Made by a program: the position numbers and the translations under genes. From contig QMOE01000015.1 in NCBI GenBank assembly GCA_003648125.1, forward strand, positions 1-12,899: a stretch of 12,899 bases of DNA, read 5' to 3'. Numbering within the stretch: position 1 is the stretch's first letter; every line of letters begins with the position of its first letter. Origin of the DNA: Chloroflexota bacterium (lineage in GTDB: Bacteria > Chloroflexota > Anaerolineae > B4-G1). The notes beneath the pieces are model-generated. The model had not been told where the DNA came from, made no database searches, and saw nothing but the letters and a program-made list of their open reading frames with translations. Below, one piece after another: positions 1-6,527 of the stretch.

Positions 1-79
1 CAGAGGCTTCGCAGACACAGAGATTCACCGAGTTTTTCTCTGCGTCTCCCTGTGTCTTCTCTGTAAAGCTCTGTGTTTC
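1..79. repeat. Degenerate CAGAG/CTCTG-rich intergenic repeat
   Basis: The stretch is built from CACAGAGATTCACCGAG-like and CTCTGCGTCTCCCTGTGT-like words. It resembles the better preserved palindromic repeat at 6425-6501, which shares the AGAGAT/CTCTGCGT/CTCTGTGT vocabulary. The left end may be cut by the window edge. No coding signal is seen in it. Confidence 0.5.
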
Positions 80-80
80 C

Positions 81-107
81 AAATTCTTGCTCAATGTGCA
101 AGAATTT
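81..107. promoter_or_regulatory. 10-bp perfect hairpin in the mscS leader
   Basis: AAATTCTTGC (81-90) and GCAAGAATTT (98-107) form a perfect 10-bp stem with a 7-nt loop. It ends 15 nt before the ribosome binding site AGGGAG (123-128). There is no T-run after it on either strand, so an intrinsic terminator is unlikely. It could be a leader structure or an operator for the mscS operon. Its function is inferred only from position. Confidence 0.4.
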
Positions 108-134
108 CACCGATAAGGTACTAGGGAGTAAAAA

Positions 135-971
135 ATGGATTTTAGTGGAACATTTCAGGAGCTTTTACAATCTGCGCTGCGTTTTATACCACACCTCATT
201 GCAGCGCTAGTCACGTTCGCAGGCTCGTTACTGCTTTCAAAATTGGCAGCGCGATGGGTACGTCGCGCCGCCCAACAAAAAATTAGCGACCCAGAAACGC
301 TGCGCCTGCTCTCCCGACTGACATACTGGGGCGTGCTCATCATGGGAACTCTGGCCGCGCTGGGCCAAGTCAATTTTGATGTGACCAGTTTCGTCGCCGG
401 ATTGGGCATCGCCGGTATCACGATAGGCTTTGCCCTGCAAGATATTGCCCGCAACTTTATCGCCGGCATCCTCCTGCTGGTCCGGCAGCCGTTCAACATC
501 GGCGACGCCATAAAAGTCGCAGGCTATTCTGGCGCCGTGTTGGATATAACCACCCGCGATACGGTGCTCAAGACTTGGGATGGCGAGATGGTGATTCTCC
601 CCAACATAGATGTCTTTACCAACGCGATCACCAACTACTCCAAACTGCCCCACCGCCGGCGCACCGTTCACATCGGCCTGGGGTACGATGAGGATGTTAG
701 CCAGGCCACCCGCGTGTTCATCGAGGCCATCCAGAGCGTGGAGGGAGTGCTAAAAGAGCCTGCGCCCTCCCTGCTGGCGGAGGAGTTGGGAGACTCGGCG
801 CTCACGCTGGCAGCCCGCTTCTGGGTGAACCAGGAAACACACGACTTGTTCGACGTTCACTCTAAGGTGGTGCGCGCGATCAAAGAAATCGCCGAGAAGG
901 AAGAAATTGATTTGCCATATCCCATCCAGACGGTGCGGTTGGAGGGAGCGTGGCCCGCGAGCGCGTCATAA
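135..971 (+). CDS. MscS-family mechanosensitive ion channel
   Basis: This is a small-conductance mechanosensitive channel of the inner membrane; the family opens under membrane tension to release solutes after hypo-osmotic shock. The 278-residue protein has a short N-terminus, TM segments at about 17-38 and 61-78, and the pore helix TM3 at about 84-116, where the Gly/Ala-rich pattern GLGIAGITIGFALQD is typical of MscS. The beta domain follows (FNIGDAIKVAGYSGAVLDI) and then the soluble alpha/beta vestibule to the end. The length is close to that of E. coli MscS. The start is supported by AGGGAG at 123-128, 6 nt upstream. The next reading frame, the permease relic, begins 18 nt after the stop with its own AAGGAG, so the genes look co-transcribed. 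The ion preference cannot be read from the sequence. Confidence 0.93.
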   Translation: MDFSGTFQELLQSALRFIPHLIAALVTFAGSLLLSKLAARWVRRAAQQKISDPETLRLLSRLTYWGVLIMGTLAALGQVNFDVTSFVAGLGIAGITIGFALQDIARNFIAGILLLVRQPFNIGDAIKVAGYSGAVLDITTRDTVLKTWDGEMVILPNIDVFTNAITNYSKLPHRRRTVHIGLGYDEDVSQATRVFIEAIQSVEGVLKEPAPSLLAEELGDSALTLAARFWVNQETHDLFDVHSKVVRAIKEIAEKEEIDLPYPIQTVRLEGAWPASAS

Positions 972-1700
972 CAAGGAGACTAGATCAAAATGGCAAAAAA
1001 ACAACTGGTTCGCACCCTCGGTTTGACCCAAATTTTGATACTGGGCATCGGCGGCACGATGGGCGCCGGCGTGTTCGTGCTCACCGGCCACGCGGCGGGG
1101 ATGGCCGGCCCGGCGAAATATTGATAGGGATAGCCGGATTGGTGGCCACCCTCTCCTCATTAAACACGGCTATGATCAGTGCTACTCGCATCCCTCTGGC
1201 CTTGAGCCGCGATGGATACCTGCCCGCTTTTCTATCGCGCATCCATCCCCGCCTCAAGACGCCACTGCCAGCTGTTTTGTTCAGTGGAGGCATAATCGCA
1301 GTGTGTGCCGCCAGCAGTCAGGAGGTGTTCCTGGGCTATATCGCCAACTTTGGCTACCTATATCTGTTGGTCTTTGCCAACCTGTCCATCATCTGGTTAC
1401 GGCGCAAGTTTCCAGAACAAAAGCGCCCCTTTAAGGTACCCTTCTATCCAGTTTTTCCCCTCGTGGCCGCTGGCACCTGTGTGCTGATGGGAATATTCAT
1501 TGAGCCGAAAGCTCTGGCGTTTGGCGCCGGGCTATTAGGAATGGGACTAGTCGTCTACCAATTGCGCCGGCCGGTAAGTGAAGCGGTCGAAGCTGCGGCC
1601 CAGACGGTGGAGGCGGCTCACCACGAGATACTGGTGCCGGTGGCCAATCCCCTGACCGCCGAGAGCCTGATCAAGATGGCCGTCATCCTGGACCGGGCGC

Positions 1701-1707
1701 GGGGGGG
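1701..1707 (+). other. G7 homopolymer at the frame switch
   Basis: A run of seven Gs (CGC GGG GGG GAA) sits where the permease/USP1 frame changes. Six Gs would join ...LDRARG directly to ESTIIPLVV, a good second beta strand for a USP fold. The simplest reading is a one-base insertion, either slippage in the genome or a homopolymer error in the data. Confidence 0.6.
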
Positions 1708-1730
1708 AATCAACAATCATCCCCCTGGTC

Positions 1731-2504
1731 GTGGCCGTGCTGCGCGACCGTGGCGTGGGCGAGATCAAGCGCGTACTCGTCCCGACCGGCGCAGGGCCAC
1801 ACGCCCGTCTGGCCCTGCGGTTGGGCTGGGACATCGTCAGAGCCGAGGAAGGCTCACTGACGGCGTTGCGCTTGCTCCCTGAAGCAGACGGGATGGATAT
1901 GGAAGTGAAAGTGGAAATGGAGGTCCTGCGCCAGTTGGTCGAGGATGAACGGGGAGAGATTCCCGCAGAGGTAGCCTTCCGTCTGGAACGCAGCAATCAT
2001 CTGGCAGACGGCATCCTGGCGGAGGTAGCCGAGGCGGAGGATGAAGCAACCTACGACATGGTCGTCATCGGGGCTTCGGAGGAATGGTTCCTGCGGGACA
2101 TGCTTTTCGGCTCTGTCCCCGACCAGATAGCGGATGGCGTGCCCTGCTCGGTGCTCATGGTGCGCAAACACGAACCGGCGACCGTCTCCTGGTTGCGGCG
2201 GACGACCGGCCCCTCGCCGCAAAAAACTCGCCTCCAGGAACAGATGGCGATCATCATCACCAGCAACGGACAGGCCGTCGCATCACGAATCACGCAAGAA
2301 CTAGGACGGGGAGTGACGGCGTTGAAAGTCGCCGGAATGTACACCGGCGAGGCGCGAGATGTGTTGCTGTGCGCCACGACCAAAGTACAAGTGCCCCATC
2401 TGGAGAAAATCGTACAGCAGCTTGATCCCCACGCCTTTGTCGTCGTCAGCCAGACAGCAAAAGTGAGAGGGGGAAGATTCGATTCTTTCGATGTCCCAGA
2501 GTAA
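1731..2504 (+). CDS. Surviving USP-DUF2179 C-terminal reading frame of the broken permease
   Basis: This open segment starts at a GTG codon and encodes about 257 residues. Its parts are a short remnant of USP1, a nearly whole USP domain (from EIKRVLVPTG at about 1761 to CSVLMVRK at about 2166), a linker, and a DUF2179 domain from about 2244 to 2486. DUF2179 is recognised by IIITSNGQAVASRITQELGR, GVTALKVAGMYTGE, DVLLCATTK and LDPHAFVVVSQ, the pattern found at the C-terminus of YitT-type membrane proteins. The USP nucleotide-binding loop is altered: GASEEWFLRDMLFGS keeps the first glycine and the GS but not the second glycine. I see no ribosome binding site before 1731, so independent translation is doubtful and it is best read as the tail of the pseudogene. 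DUF2179 has no function I can state with confidence. Confidence 0.5.
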   Translation: MAVLRDRGVGEIKRVLVPTGAGPHARLALRLGWDIVRAEEGSLTALRLLPEADGMDMEVKVEMEVLRQLVEDERGEIPAEVAFRLERSNHLADGILAEVAEAEDEATYDMVVIGASEEWFLRDMLFGSVPDQIADGVPCSVLMVRKHEPATVSWLRRTTGPSPQKTRLQEQMAIIITSNGQAVASRITQELGRGVTALKVAGMYTGEARDVLLCATTKVQVPHLEKIVQQLDPHAFVVVSQTAKVRGGRFDSFDVPE

Positions 2505-2538
2505 GCAGTAATTCCCGTTATGGAAGAAAAAGCAAGCC

Positions 2539-2566
2539 GTAGCCGCGATTTGGAAATCGCGGCTAC
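2539..2566. repeat. Perfect 13-bp palindromic hairpin repeat
   Basis: Arms GTAGCCGCGATTT (2539-2551) and AAATCGCGGCTAC (2554-2566) pair perfectly around a 2-nt centre. It lies between the permease relic and the transporter gene, 16 nt before the latter's ribosome binding site. No T-run follows on either strand, so it is not a standard terminator. The GTAG...CTAC ends match those of the palindromes at 6586-6612, 12051-12100 and 12193-12236, which suggests one dispersed class. Confidence 0.7.
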
Positions 2567-2582
2567 AAAACAGAAAACAAAT

Positions 2583-2587
2583 GGAGG
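2583..2587 (+). promoter_or_regulatory. Ribosome binding site fixing the permease start
   Basis: GGAGG lies 7 nt before ATG 2595. An in-frame ATG at 2520 would instead translate straight through the palindromic repeat at 2539-2566 and has no comparable site. The following residues (MKQCLKRLSLLTILLLGLML) form a natural signal/TM start, so 2595 is preferred. Confidence 0.75.
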
Positions 2588-2594
2588 TCCAATT

Positions 2595-4319
2595 ATGAAA
2601 CAATGCCTGAAGCGCTTGTCGCTATTGACAATTCTACTCCTGGGACTGATGTTGGTCCTATGGCAAAACCCGCCCCTACTGGTCCGCGCCGAAAGGCCAG
2701 CTGCGAACGGAAACCAGGTCAGCCTGGTGGGGCGTGTGACCGACTCGCAAGAGGAACCGGTCAGAGACGCGGAAATCACTCTGATAATCAACGGAAACCA
2801 AGAGACCCTTATCTCGACCACAAGCCAGCCCGACGGCGCTTTTGTGCTGGACGTGCCGGACGAGATCGTGGGCGATATCGAAACACTGGCGTTGGAAATC
2901 TCGCGCCCCCACTTTGCATCCCAGGTTTTAGAGATCGAGAGCGACGGCATCGCCCGCCTTAACCGGGGCGAGTCGCTGCGCCTGCCCGACCTGGAACTGG
3001 CCCGGCGCATCACGGCCGGCTTTTGGGTGGCGACGTTCACCTTCATTGCCATTTTAGTCATCATCGCCCTGGAAAAACTGCACAACACGATGGCCGCCCT
3101 GCTGGGCGTGGCCGTGGTGCTGGGCACGACTTTTGTCGGCGGCGCGATCAACCCCGACCTGTTCATCTTTGACTTTGAGCGGGCGCTGGAATACGTCAAC
3201 TTTGACGTGGTCTTTCTGGTGATGGGTATGATGATCGTCATCAGCGTCATCGAAGAAACGGGTATCTTTCAATGGTTAGCCTACCAGTCCTACAAACTAT
3301 CGGGCGGGCGGGCCTGGCTGCTGGTCACGATCCTGATGCTCATTACCTCGATCGCTTCGGCCCTGCTGGATAACGTCACCACCATGCTGCTGATGACACC
3401 TATGACAATCCAAATCGCCATCGCGCTGGGCGTCAATCCGCTGACGCTGCTGATCCCAGAGGTACTGGCCTCCAACATCGGCGGCATCAGCACCCTCATC
3501 GGCACACCGACCAACATCCTCATCGGCTCTTATGCCGGCCTCACTTTCACCGACTTTCTGACCAAGCTGACGCCGGGCGTGCTGCTGGCCCAGGCCGCCC
3601 TGACCGTTTACGTCCTCATCCGCTACCGGGATCAGTTCCTGGGGAAGGAGAGCGGGCTATCGGAGGCAATGTTGAACCGGCTGCGCGAGAGCGGCAGGAT
3701 CACTAAACCGGACAAGTTGCGCAAGTCGGGCATCATCTTTGGCGTGATGTTGATTCTTTTCATCACAGGCGAGAGCATCCACCTGGTGCCGGCAGTGACC
3801 GCCATCATCGGCGCGGTGGCGATGCTGCTGTGGGTTTCGCCCGATATCGAGAGCATGCTCAAGGTGGTGGATTGGACGACGCTGATGTTCTTTATCTCAC
3901 TGTTCATCGTCGTCGGCGCTATCCAGGAGGTGGGCCTCATCAGCATCATCGCCGCTACCATCAGCCGGATGGTGGGCGGTAATTTGACGGCAGCGATCCT
4001 GGTGCTAGTATGGTCGGCTGCTTTCCTCTCTGGCATCATCGCCAACATCCCTTTCACGGCCGCCATGCTGCCGGTGGTTGGCTTTCTCACGCGGACGATT
4101 CCCGGCGCGTCGAGCCAGGTCTTGTTCTACGCCCTCTCCATCGGCGCGGCGATGGGTGGAAACAGCTCACTCATCGGCGCTTCGGCCAACCTGGTGATGG
4201 CCAGTATCGCCGAACAGGCCGGCTATCGCATCACCTACAAAGAGTTCCTCAAGGCCGGAATGCCGGCGATGATTATCACCGTGGCGGTTGGGACAGTGTG
4301 GTTGTTCATTCGATTTTGA
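2595..4319 (+). CDS. SLC13/ArsB/NhaD-superfamily permease with N-terminal Ig-like domain
   Basis: This is a secondary ion transporter of the ion-transporter (CitMHS/ArsB/NhaD) superfamily, 574 residues. Residues 5-23 form a signal or anchor helix. Residues about 42-135 look like a carboxypeptidase-regulatory/Ig-like beta-sandwich (VSLVGRVTDSQEEPVRDAEITL, QPDGAFVLDVP), expected outside the membrane. The multi-TM core follows from about 143. The two inverted halves each carry a re-entrant signature: SALLDNVTTMLLMTP with GGISTLIGTPTNILIG (about 256-311), and IIANIPFTAAMLPV with GGNSSLIGASANLV (about 481-533). The DN and N/G-rich motifs resemble Na+/H+ antiporters of the NhaD type and ArsB. Substrate (Na+, arsenite, sulfate or dicarboxylate) cannot be decided. 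Neighbours are the permease relic and a USP-like protein, so ion homeostasis under stress is plausible. Confidence 0.88.
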   Translation: MKQCLKRLSLLTILLLGLMLVLWQNPPLLVRAERPAANGNQVSLVGRVTDSQEEPVRDAEITLIINGNQETLISTTSQPDGAFVLDVPDEIVGDIETLALEISRPHFASQVLEIESDGIARLNRGESLRLPDLELARRITAGFWVATFTFIAILVIIALEKLHNTMAALLGVAVVLGTTFVGGAINPDLFIFDFERALEYVNFDVVFLVMGMMIVISVIEETGIFQWLAYQSYKLSGGRAWLLVTILMLITSIASALLDNVTTMLLMTPMTIQIAIALGVNPLTLLIPEVLASNIGGISTLIGTPTNILIGSYAGLTFTDFLTKLTPGVLLAQAALTVYVLIRYRDQFLGKESGLSEAMLNRLRESGRITKPDKLRKSGIIFGVMLILFITGESIHLVPAVTAIIGAVAMLLWVSPDIESMLKVVDWTTLMFFISLFIVVGAIQEVGLISIIAATISRMVGGNLTAAILVLVWSAAFLSGIIANIPFTAAMLPVVGFLTRTIPGASSQVLFYALSIGAAMGGNSSLIGASANLVMASIAEQAGYRITYKEFLKAGMPAMIITVAVGTVWLFIRF

Positions 4320-4346
4320 GAACACAGGTTTGTTCTACTCAGCCTC

Positions 4347-4434
4347 TGTCATTGCGAGGAGCGGAGCGACGAAGCAATCCCAAAAATGACACTGGTGGAG
4401 ATTGCTTCGCCGCCTACAGCGGCTCGCAATGACA
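4347..4434. repeat. CATTGCGAG-type palindromic interspersed repeat
   Basis: Perfect 12-bp terminal inverted repeats TGTCATTGCGAG (4347-4358) and CTCGCAATGACA (4423-4434) enclose a second inverted pair, GAAGCAATCC (4371-4380) and GAGATTGCTTCG (4399-4410). Short repeats of this CATTGCGAG...GAAGCAATC type are dispersed in many bacterial genomes. It lies 28 nt after the permease stop and could fold in the transcript. There is no T-run, so it is called a repeat, not a terminator. Confidence 0.8.
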
Positions 4435-4509
4435 AATGCGATGTTATTGTGCCATACACCCGAGTAGTAATACGGATTTTAGGATTAACGGATCAAACAA
4501 GGAGGCGAC

Positions 4510-4947
4510 ATGGGAAAAATACTGTGCGCGACGCGCGGAGGCGAGGCCAGTTACCGCACCCAAGATGCGACCATCGCTCTGGCCCAAGAACGCGGCGACG
4601 AGATACTGTTCTTGTACGTGATAGACATTGAATTCTTAAAGGTAGCCCGCGCCGTTCGCCCCGACGTGGTGACAGCCGAGATGGAGAAAATGGGCGAGTT
4701 CCTGCTGGCTATGGCCCAGGAGCGGGCCCAGAAACAGGGGGTGAAGGCGGATTACGTCTTGCGTCACGGCGATATGCGCCAGGAACTGATCGCCGCCGCC
4801 CGCGAGATGGACGTCGCCCTGGTCGTGCTGGGCAAACCGACCGGCGAGGAGAGCGCGTTTGCAATGGCGGGACTGGAATCGTTCGCGGCCAAGATCGAAG
4901 CAGAGACCGGGGTGGAAACACGCATTATCGGGGGAGCACTGGATTAA
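4510..4947 (+). CDS. Universal stress protein (UspA-like) domain protein
   Basis: This is a single-domain USP-fold protein of 145 residues, likely cytoplasmic. The N-terminal strand and loop (KILCATRGGEASYRTQDATIALA), the second strand ILFLYVIDIEFL, the middle VKADYVLRHGDMRQELIAAARE and the strand DVALVVLGKP (about 101-110) follow the usual order. The ATP-binding USP signature (G-2x-G-9x-GS/T) is not present after LGKP; the region reads TGEESAFAMAGLESF. It therefore probably belongs to the non-canonical group and may not bind ATP. AAGGAGG at 4498-4504 supports the start, with a short spacer. It follows the permease gene in the same direction after a repeat-bearing 190-bp gap, and may regulate transport or may be a general stress protein. 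Confidence 0.8.
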   Translation: MGKILCATRGGEASYRTQDATIALAQERGDEILFLYVIDIEFLKVARAVRPDVVTAEMEKMGEFLLAMAQERAQKQGVKADYVLRHGDMRQELIAAAREMDVALVVLGKPTGEESAFAMAGLESFAAKIEAETGVETRIIGGALD

Positions 4948-4969
4948 CTGAAAATGGGGGTGATGTGAA

Positions 4970-5018
4970 GGAACGCCAGCATCTTGCTGGCATCTGGCGA
5001 CCAAGATGGTCGCGTTCC
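4970..5018. repeat. Double-hairpin quasi-palindrome (GGAACG type)
   Basis: Outer arms GGAACG (4970-4975) and CGTTCC (5013-5018) enclose two hairpins: GCCAGC-ATCTT-GCTGGC (4975-4991) and GCGACC-AAGAT-GGTCGC (4997-5013). The loops are reverse complements of each other. The right half is an inverted copy of the left except at two base pairs, both compensated. It sits between two converging genes and could protect or end both messages, although no T-run is present. Confidence 0.75.
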
Positions 5019-5079
5019 CCCAAGATATTGAGAAGACACAAAATCTGCGTGAATCTGCGCCTATAGGGTCTCGACCACA

Positions 5080-5322
5080 CTAGGGACCGCGGCGGATCAA
5101 AAACCGCACAATTTGAATCACGATGTTCAGCAACACCGTCAACAGAATACTGAGGACAATTGAGCTAGCCAGCGGAACCAGGCAGGTAAAACCCGGCCTC
5201 TCGATGCGAATGTCGCCCGGCAGATGGCCCAGGAAGGGCACTTTCGAGAGCAGCCACACCAAGCCACCGAGCAACAGCAGCACGCCGCCTGCGATCACCA
5301 GGAATTTGCCTACCGTCTCCAT
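5080..5322 (-). CDS. DUF2905 small membrane protein downstream of ruvB
   Basis: This 80-residue protein reads METVGKFLVIAGGVLLLLGG, then KVPFLGHLPGDIRIERPGFTCLVPLASSI, then a second hydrophobic helix and a basic end (RFLIRRG). That is two TM helices joined by the GDIRIER loop, the pattern of the DUF2905 family, whose function is unknown. DUF2905 genes are often found beside ruvB. It begins 14 nt after the ruvB stop, so the two are probably co-transcribed. ATG 5322 is chosen; an in-frame GTG one codon upstream (5325) is the alternative. The ribosome binding site is weak, which fits translational coupling to ruvB. Confidence 0.85.
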   Translation of the reverse strand: METVGKFLVIAGGVLLLLGGLVWLLSKVPFLGHLPGDIRIERPGFTCLVPLASSIVLSILLTVLLNIVIQIVRFLIRRGP

Positions 5323-5336
5323 CACATTTTACTGCC

Positions 5337-6356
5337 CTACAGCAGCGATGGCTGCTCCGCCCGCCGGTAGGGTATATCCAAATGCTCGTAAGCCCGCGCC
5401 GTCGCCACGCGCCCCCGGGGCGTGCGGTCCAAAAAGCCCAGTTGCAGCAAGTACGGTTCGACCACGTCCATAATAGTATCCGACTCCTCGCTCACGGCGG
5501 CGGCGACGGTATCCAACCCCACCGGCCCGCCGTCGAACTTGGCGACGATGGCGCGCAGCACGCGCCGGTCCAGGTCATCCAGGCCGCGCTCGTCCACGTC
5601 CAGCATAGCCAGCGCGTCGCGGGACACCTCGGCAGTGATGCGGCCATCGGCACGCACCTGGGCGTAATCGCGCACGCGGCGGAGCAGCCGCAGCGCCACA
5701 CGGGGCGTGCCCCGCCCGCGGCGGGCGATCTCGGCCGCACCAGCGTCGTCCATCTCCACTTTCAGCACCCAAGCGGCGCGGCGCACAATGGCCTCCAACG
5801 CTTCCTGGTCGTAAAAGTCCACCCGGAAGATGGCGCCAAAGCGAGTGCGCAGCGGGGCGGTCAGCAGCGCCAGCCGGGTGGTGGCCCCCACGACGGTAAA
5901 GCGCGGCAGCTTGAGCCGGATGGAACGGGCGCTAGGCCCCTTGCCGATGGCAAAATCAAGCGCAAAATCCTCCATTGCCGGGTAGAGAATTTCCTCGACG
6001 ACCCGGCCCAGGCGATGCACCTCGTCAATGAACAGCACCTCCTTCTCGCGCAGGTTGCTCAGGATGGCGGCCAGATCACCGGCCCGCTCAATGGCCGGGC
6101 CGGAGGTGATGCGGATGGGCATACCCATCTCATTGGCAATTATGTGGGACAGCGTGGTTTTGCCCAGGCCCGGCGGGCCGTACAGCAATACGTGATCAAG
6201 TGATTCGTTGCGCTGTTTGGCCGCCTCGATCAGGATAGAGAGGTTCTCCCGCACACGCTCCTGCCCGATCAGATCGGCTAGCCGCTGCGGGCGCAGTGCG
6301 TTATCGAGGGTGACTTCCTCCTCTTGAGGTTGGGGTGAGATTATGCGCTCTTTCAT
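5337..6356 (-). CDS. ruvB: RuvB, Holliday junction branch-migration helicase
   Basis: This is the hexameric AAA+ motor that, with RuvA, drives branch migration of Holliday junctions and hands them to RuvC. The 339-residue length is normal. The N-terminal RuvB signature ([19 protein letters not shown]) is at 21-39, Walker A GPPGLGKT at 60-67, Walker [10 protein letters not shown] at about 108-116, [20 protein letters not shown] at about 125-144, sensor 1 GATTR at 157-161, the sensor-2 region [16 protein letters not shown] at about 215-230, and the winged-helix domain ([28 protein letters not shown]) at the end. Three usually conserved spots differ: [13 protein letters not shown] where RxGLLTxPLRxRFG is common, VALRLL for IANRLL, and HRLG for HRLN. 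ruvA and ruvC are not adjacent here. The start fits the family N-terminus, although no Shine-Dalgarno sequence is visible. Confidence 0.97.
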   Translation of the reverse strand: MKERIISPQPQEEEVTLDNALRPQRLADLIGQERVRENLSILIEAAKQRNESLDHVLLYGPPGLGKTTLSHIIANEMGMPIRITSGPAIERAGDLAAILSNLREKEVLFIDEVHRLGRVVEEILYPAMEDFALDFAIGKGPSARSIRLKLPRFTVVGATTRLALLTAPLRTRFGAIFRVDFYDQEALEAIVRRAAWVLKVEMDDAGAAEIARRGRGTPRVALRLLRRVRDYAQVRADGRITAEVSRDALAMLDVDERGLDDLDRRVLRAIVAKFDGGPVGLDTVAAAVSEESDTIMDVVEPYLLQLGFLDRTPRGRVATARAYEHLDIPYRRAEQPSLL

Positions 6357-6366
6357 ATTGGGTATG

Positions 6367-6395
6367 ATTATACATCAAAAGCGGCCAAAAGGTAA
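6367..6395 (-). promoter_or_regulatory. Predicted sigma-70 promoter of ruvB (near-leaderless)
   Basis: On the minus strand a -35-like TTACCT (6395-6390) and a perfect -10 TATAAT (6372-6367) are 17 nt apart. Transcription should start near 6360, only a few bases before the ATG at 6356. The sequence before the ATG (CATACCCAAT) has no Shine-Dalgarno motif, so ruvB may be translated from a nearly leaderless mRNA. Confidence 0.5.
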
Positions 6396-6424
6396 AAAGA
6401 CATTGAGGCAAAAGTCGCACTGTT

Positions 6425-6501
6425 TTACACAGAGATACGCAGAGATCACAAAGAAAAACACTCCGAGGCTCTCCGTGACTCCTCTGCGCATCTCTGTGTA
6501 A
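6425..6501. repeat. ACACAGAGAT/CTCTGTGT palindromic intergenic repeat
   Basis: TTACACAGAGATACGCAGAG (6425-6444) and CTCTGCGCATCTCTGTGTAA (6482-6501) are 20-nt inverted arms with one mismatch. The 37-nt centre contains CTCCGAGG and CTCCGTGACTCC. The same words occur at 1-79. Position is just upstream of the ruvB promoter. It appears to be a dispersed non-coding repeat. Confidence 0.75.
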
Positions 6502-6527
6502 CAAACGTGTCACTTTTACCGTAATAC

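Larger units (their letters stand above)
990..2504 (+). pseudogene. Broken APC amino-acid permease-USP-USP-DUF2179 fusion
   Basis: The intact ancestor would be an amino-acid/cation permease of the APC superfamily (12 TM) with two cytoplasmic universal stress domains and a terminal DUF2179 domain. Reading from ATG 990 (AAGGAG at 973-978) gives 44 residues covering TM1 (LILGIGGTMGAGVFVLTGHA) and stops with TGA at 1122-1124. From about 1115 a different frame continues directly into TM8-TM12: GLVATLSSLNTAMISATR, then the loop ALSRDGYLPAFLSRIHPRLKTP. TM2-TM7, roughly 250 residues, are therefore missing. After TM12 the start of USP domain 1 appears (EILVPVANPLTAESLIKMA). At G7 (1701-1707) the frame shifts back to that of the first segment, restoring ESTIIPLVV. 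About 100 residues of USP1 are then absent before VLRDRGVGEIKRVLVPTG, the start of USP2. A permease without TM2-TM7 cannot work. The alternative is a local misassembly. Confidence 0.85.

Noticed and set aside
1701..1740. Programmed ribosomal frameshift at G7
   Set aside because: The protein lacks TM2-TM7 and most of USP1, so preserving the frame would not yield a working product. Mutation or sequence error is simpler.
2539..2566. Intrinsic terminator after the permease relic
   Set aside because: The stem is strong, but no T-run follows on either strand and the next gene's ribosome binding site is immediately downstream.
2051..3250. 399-codon open frame on the minus strand
   Set aside because: It is antisense to the USP-DUF2179 tail and the permease. 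Its translation is rich in Ser, Thr, Arg and Met with no recognisable domain, as expected of a shadow frame in GC-rich coding DNA.
4447..4473. Promoter TTGTGC...TAATAC before the USP gene
   Set aside because: The spacer is only 15 nt and both boxes are weak, so it is not called.
5382..6203. 273-codon plus-strand open frame
   Set aside because: It is antisense to ruvB with no homology visible to me.
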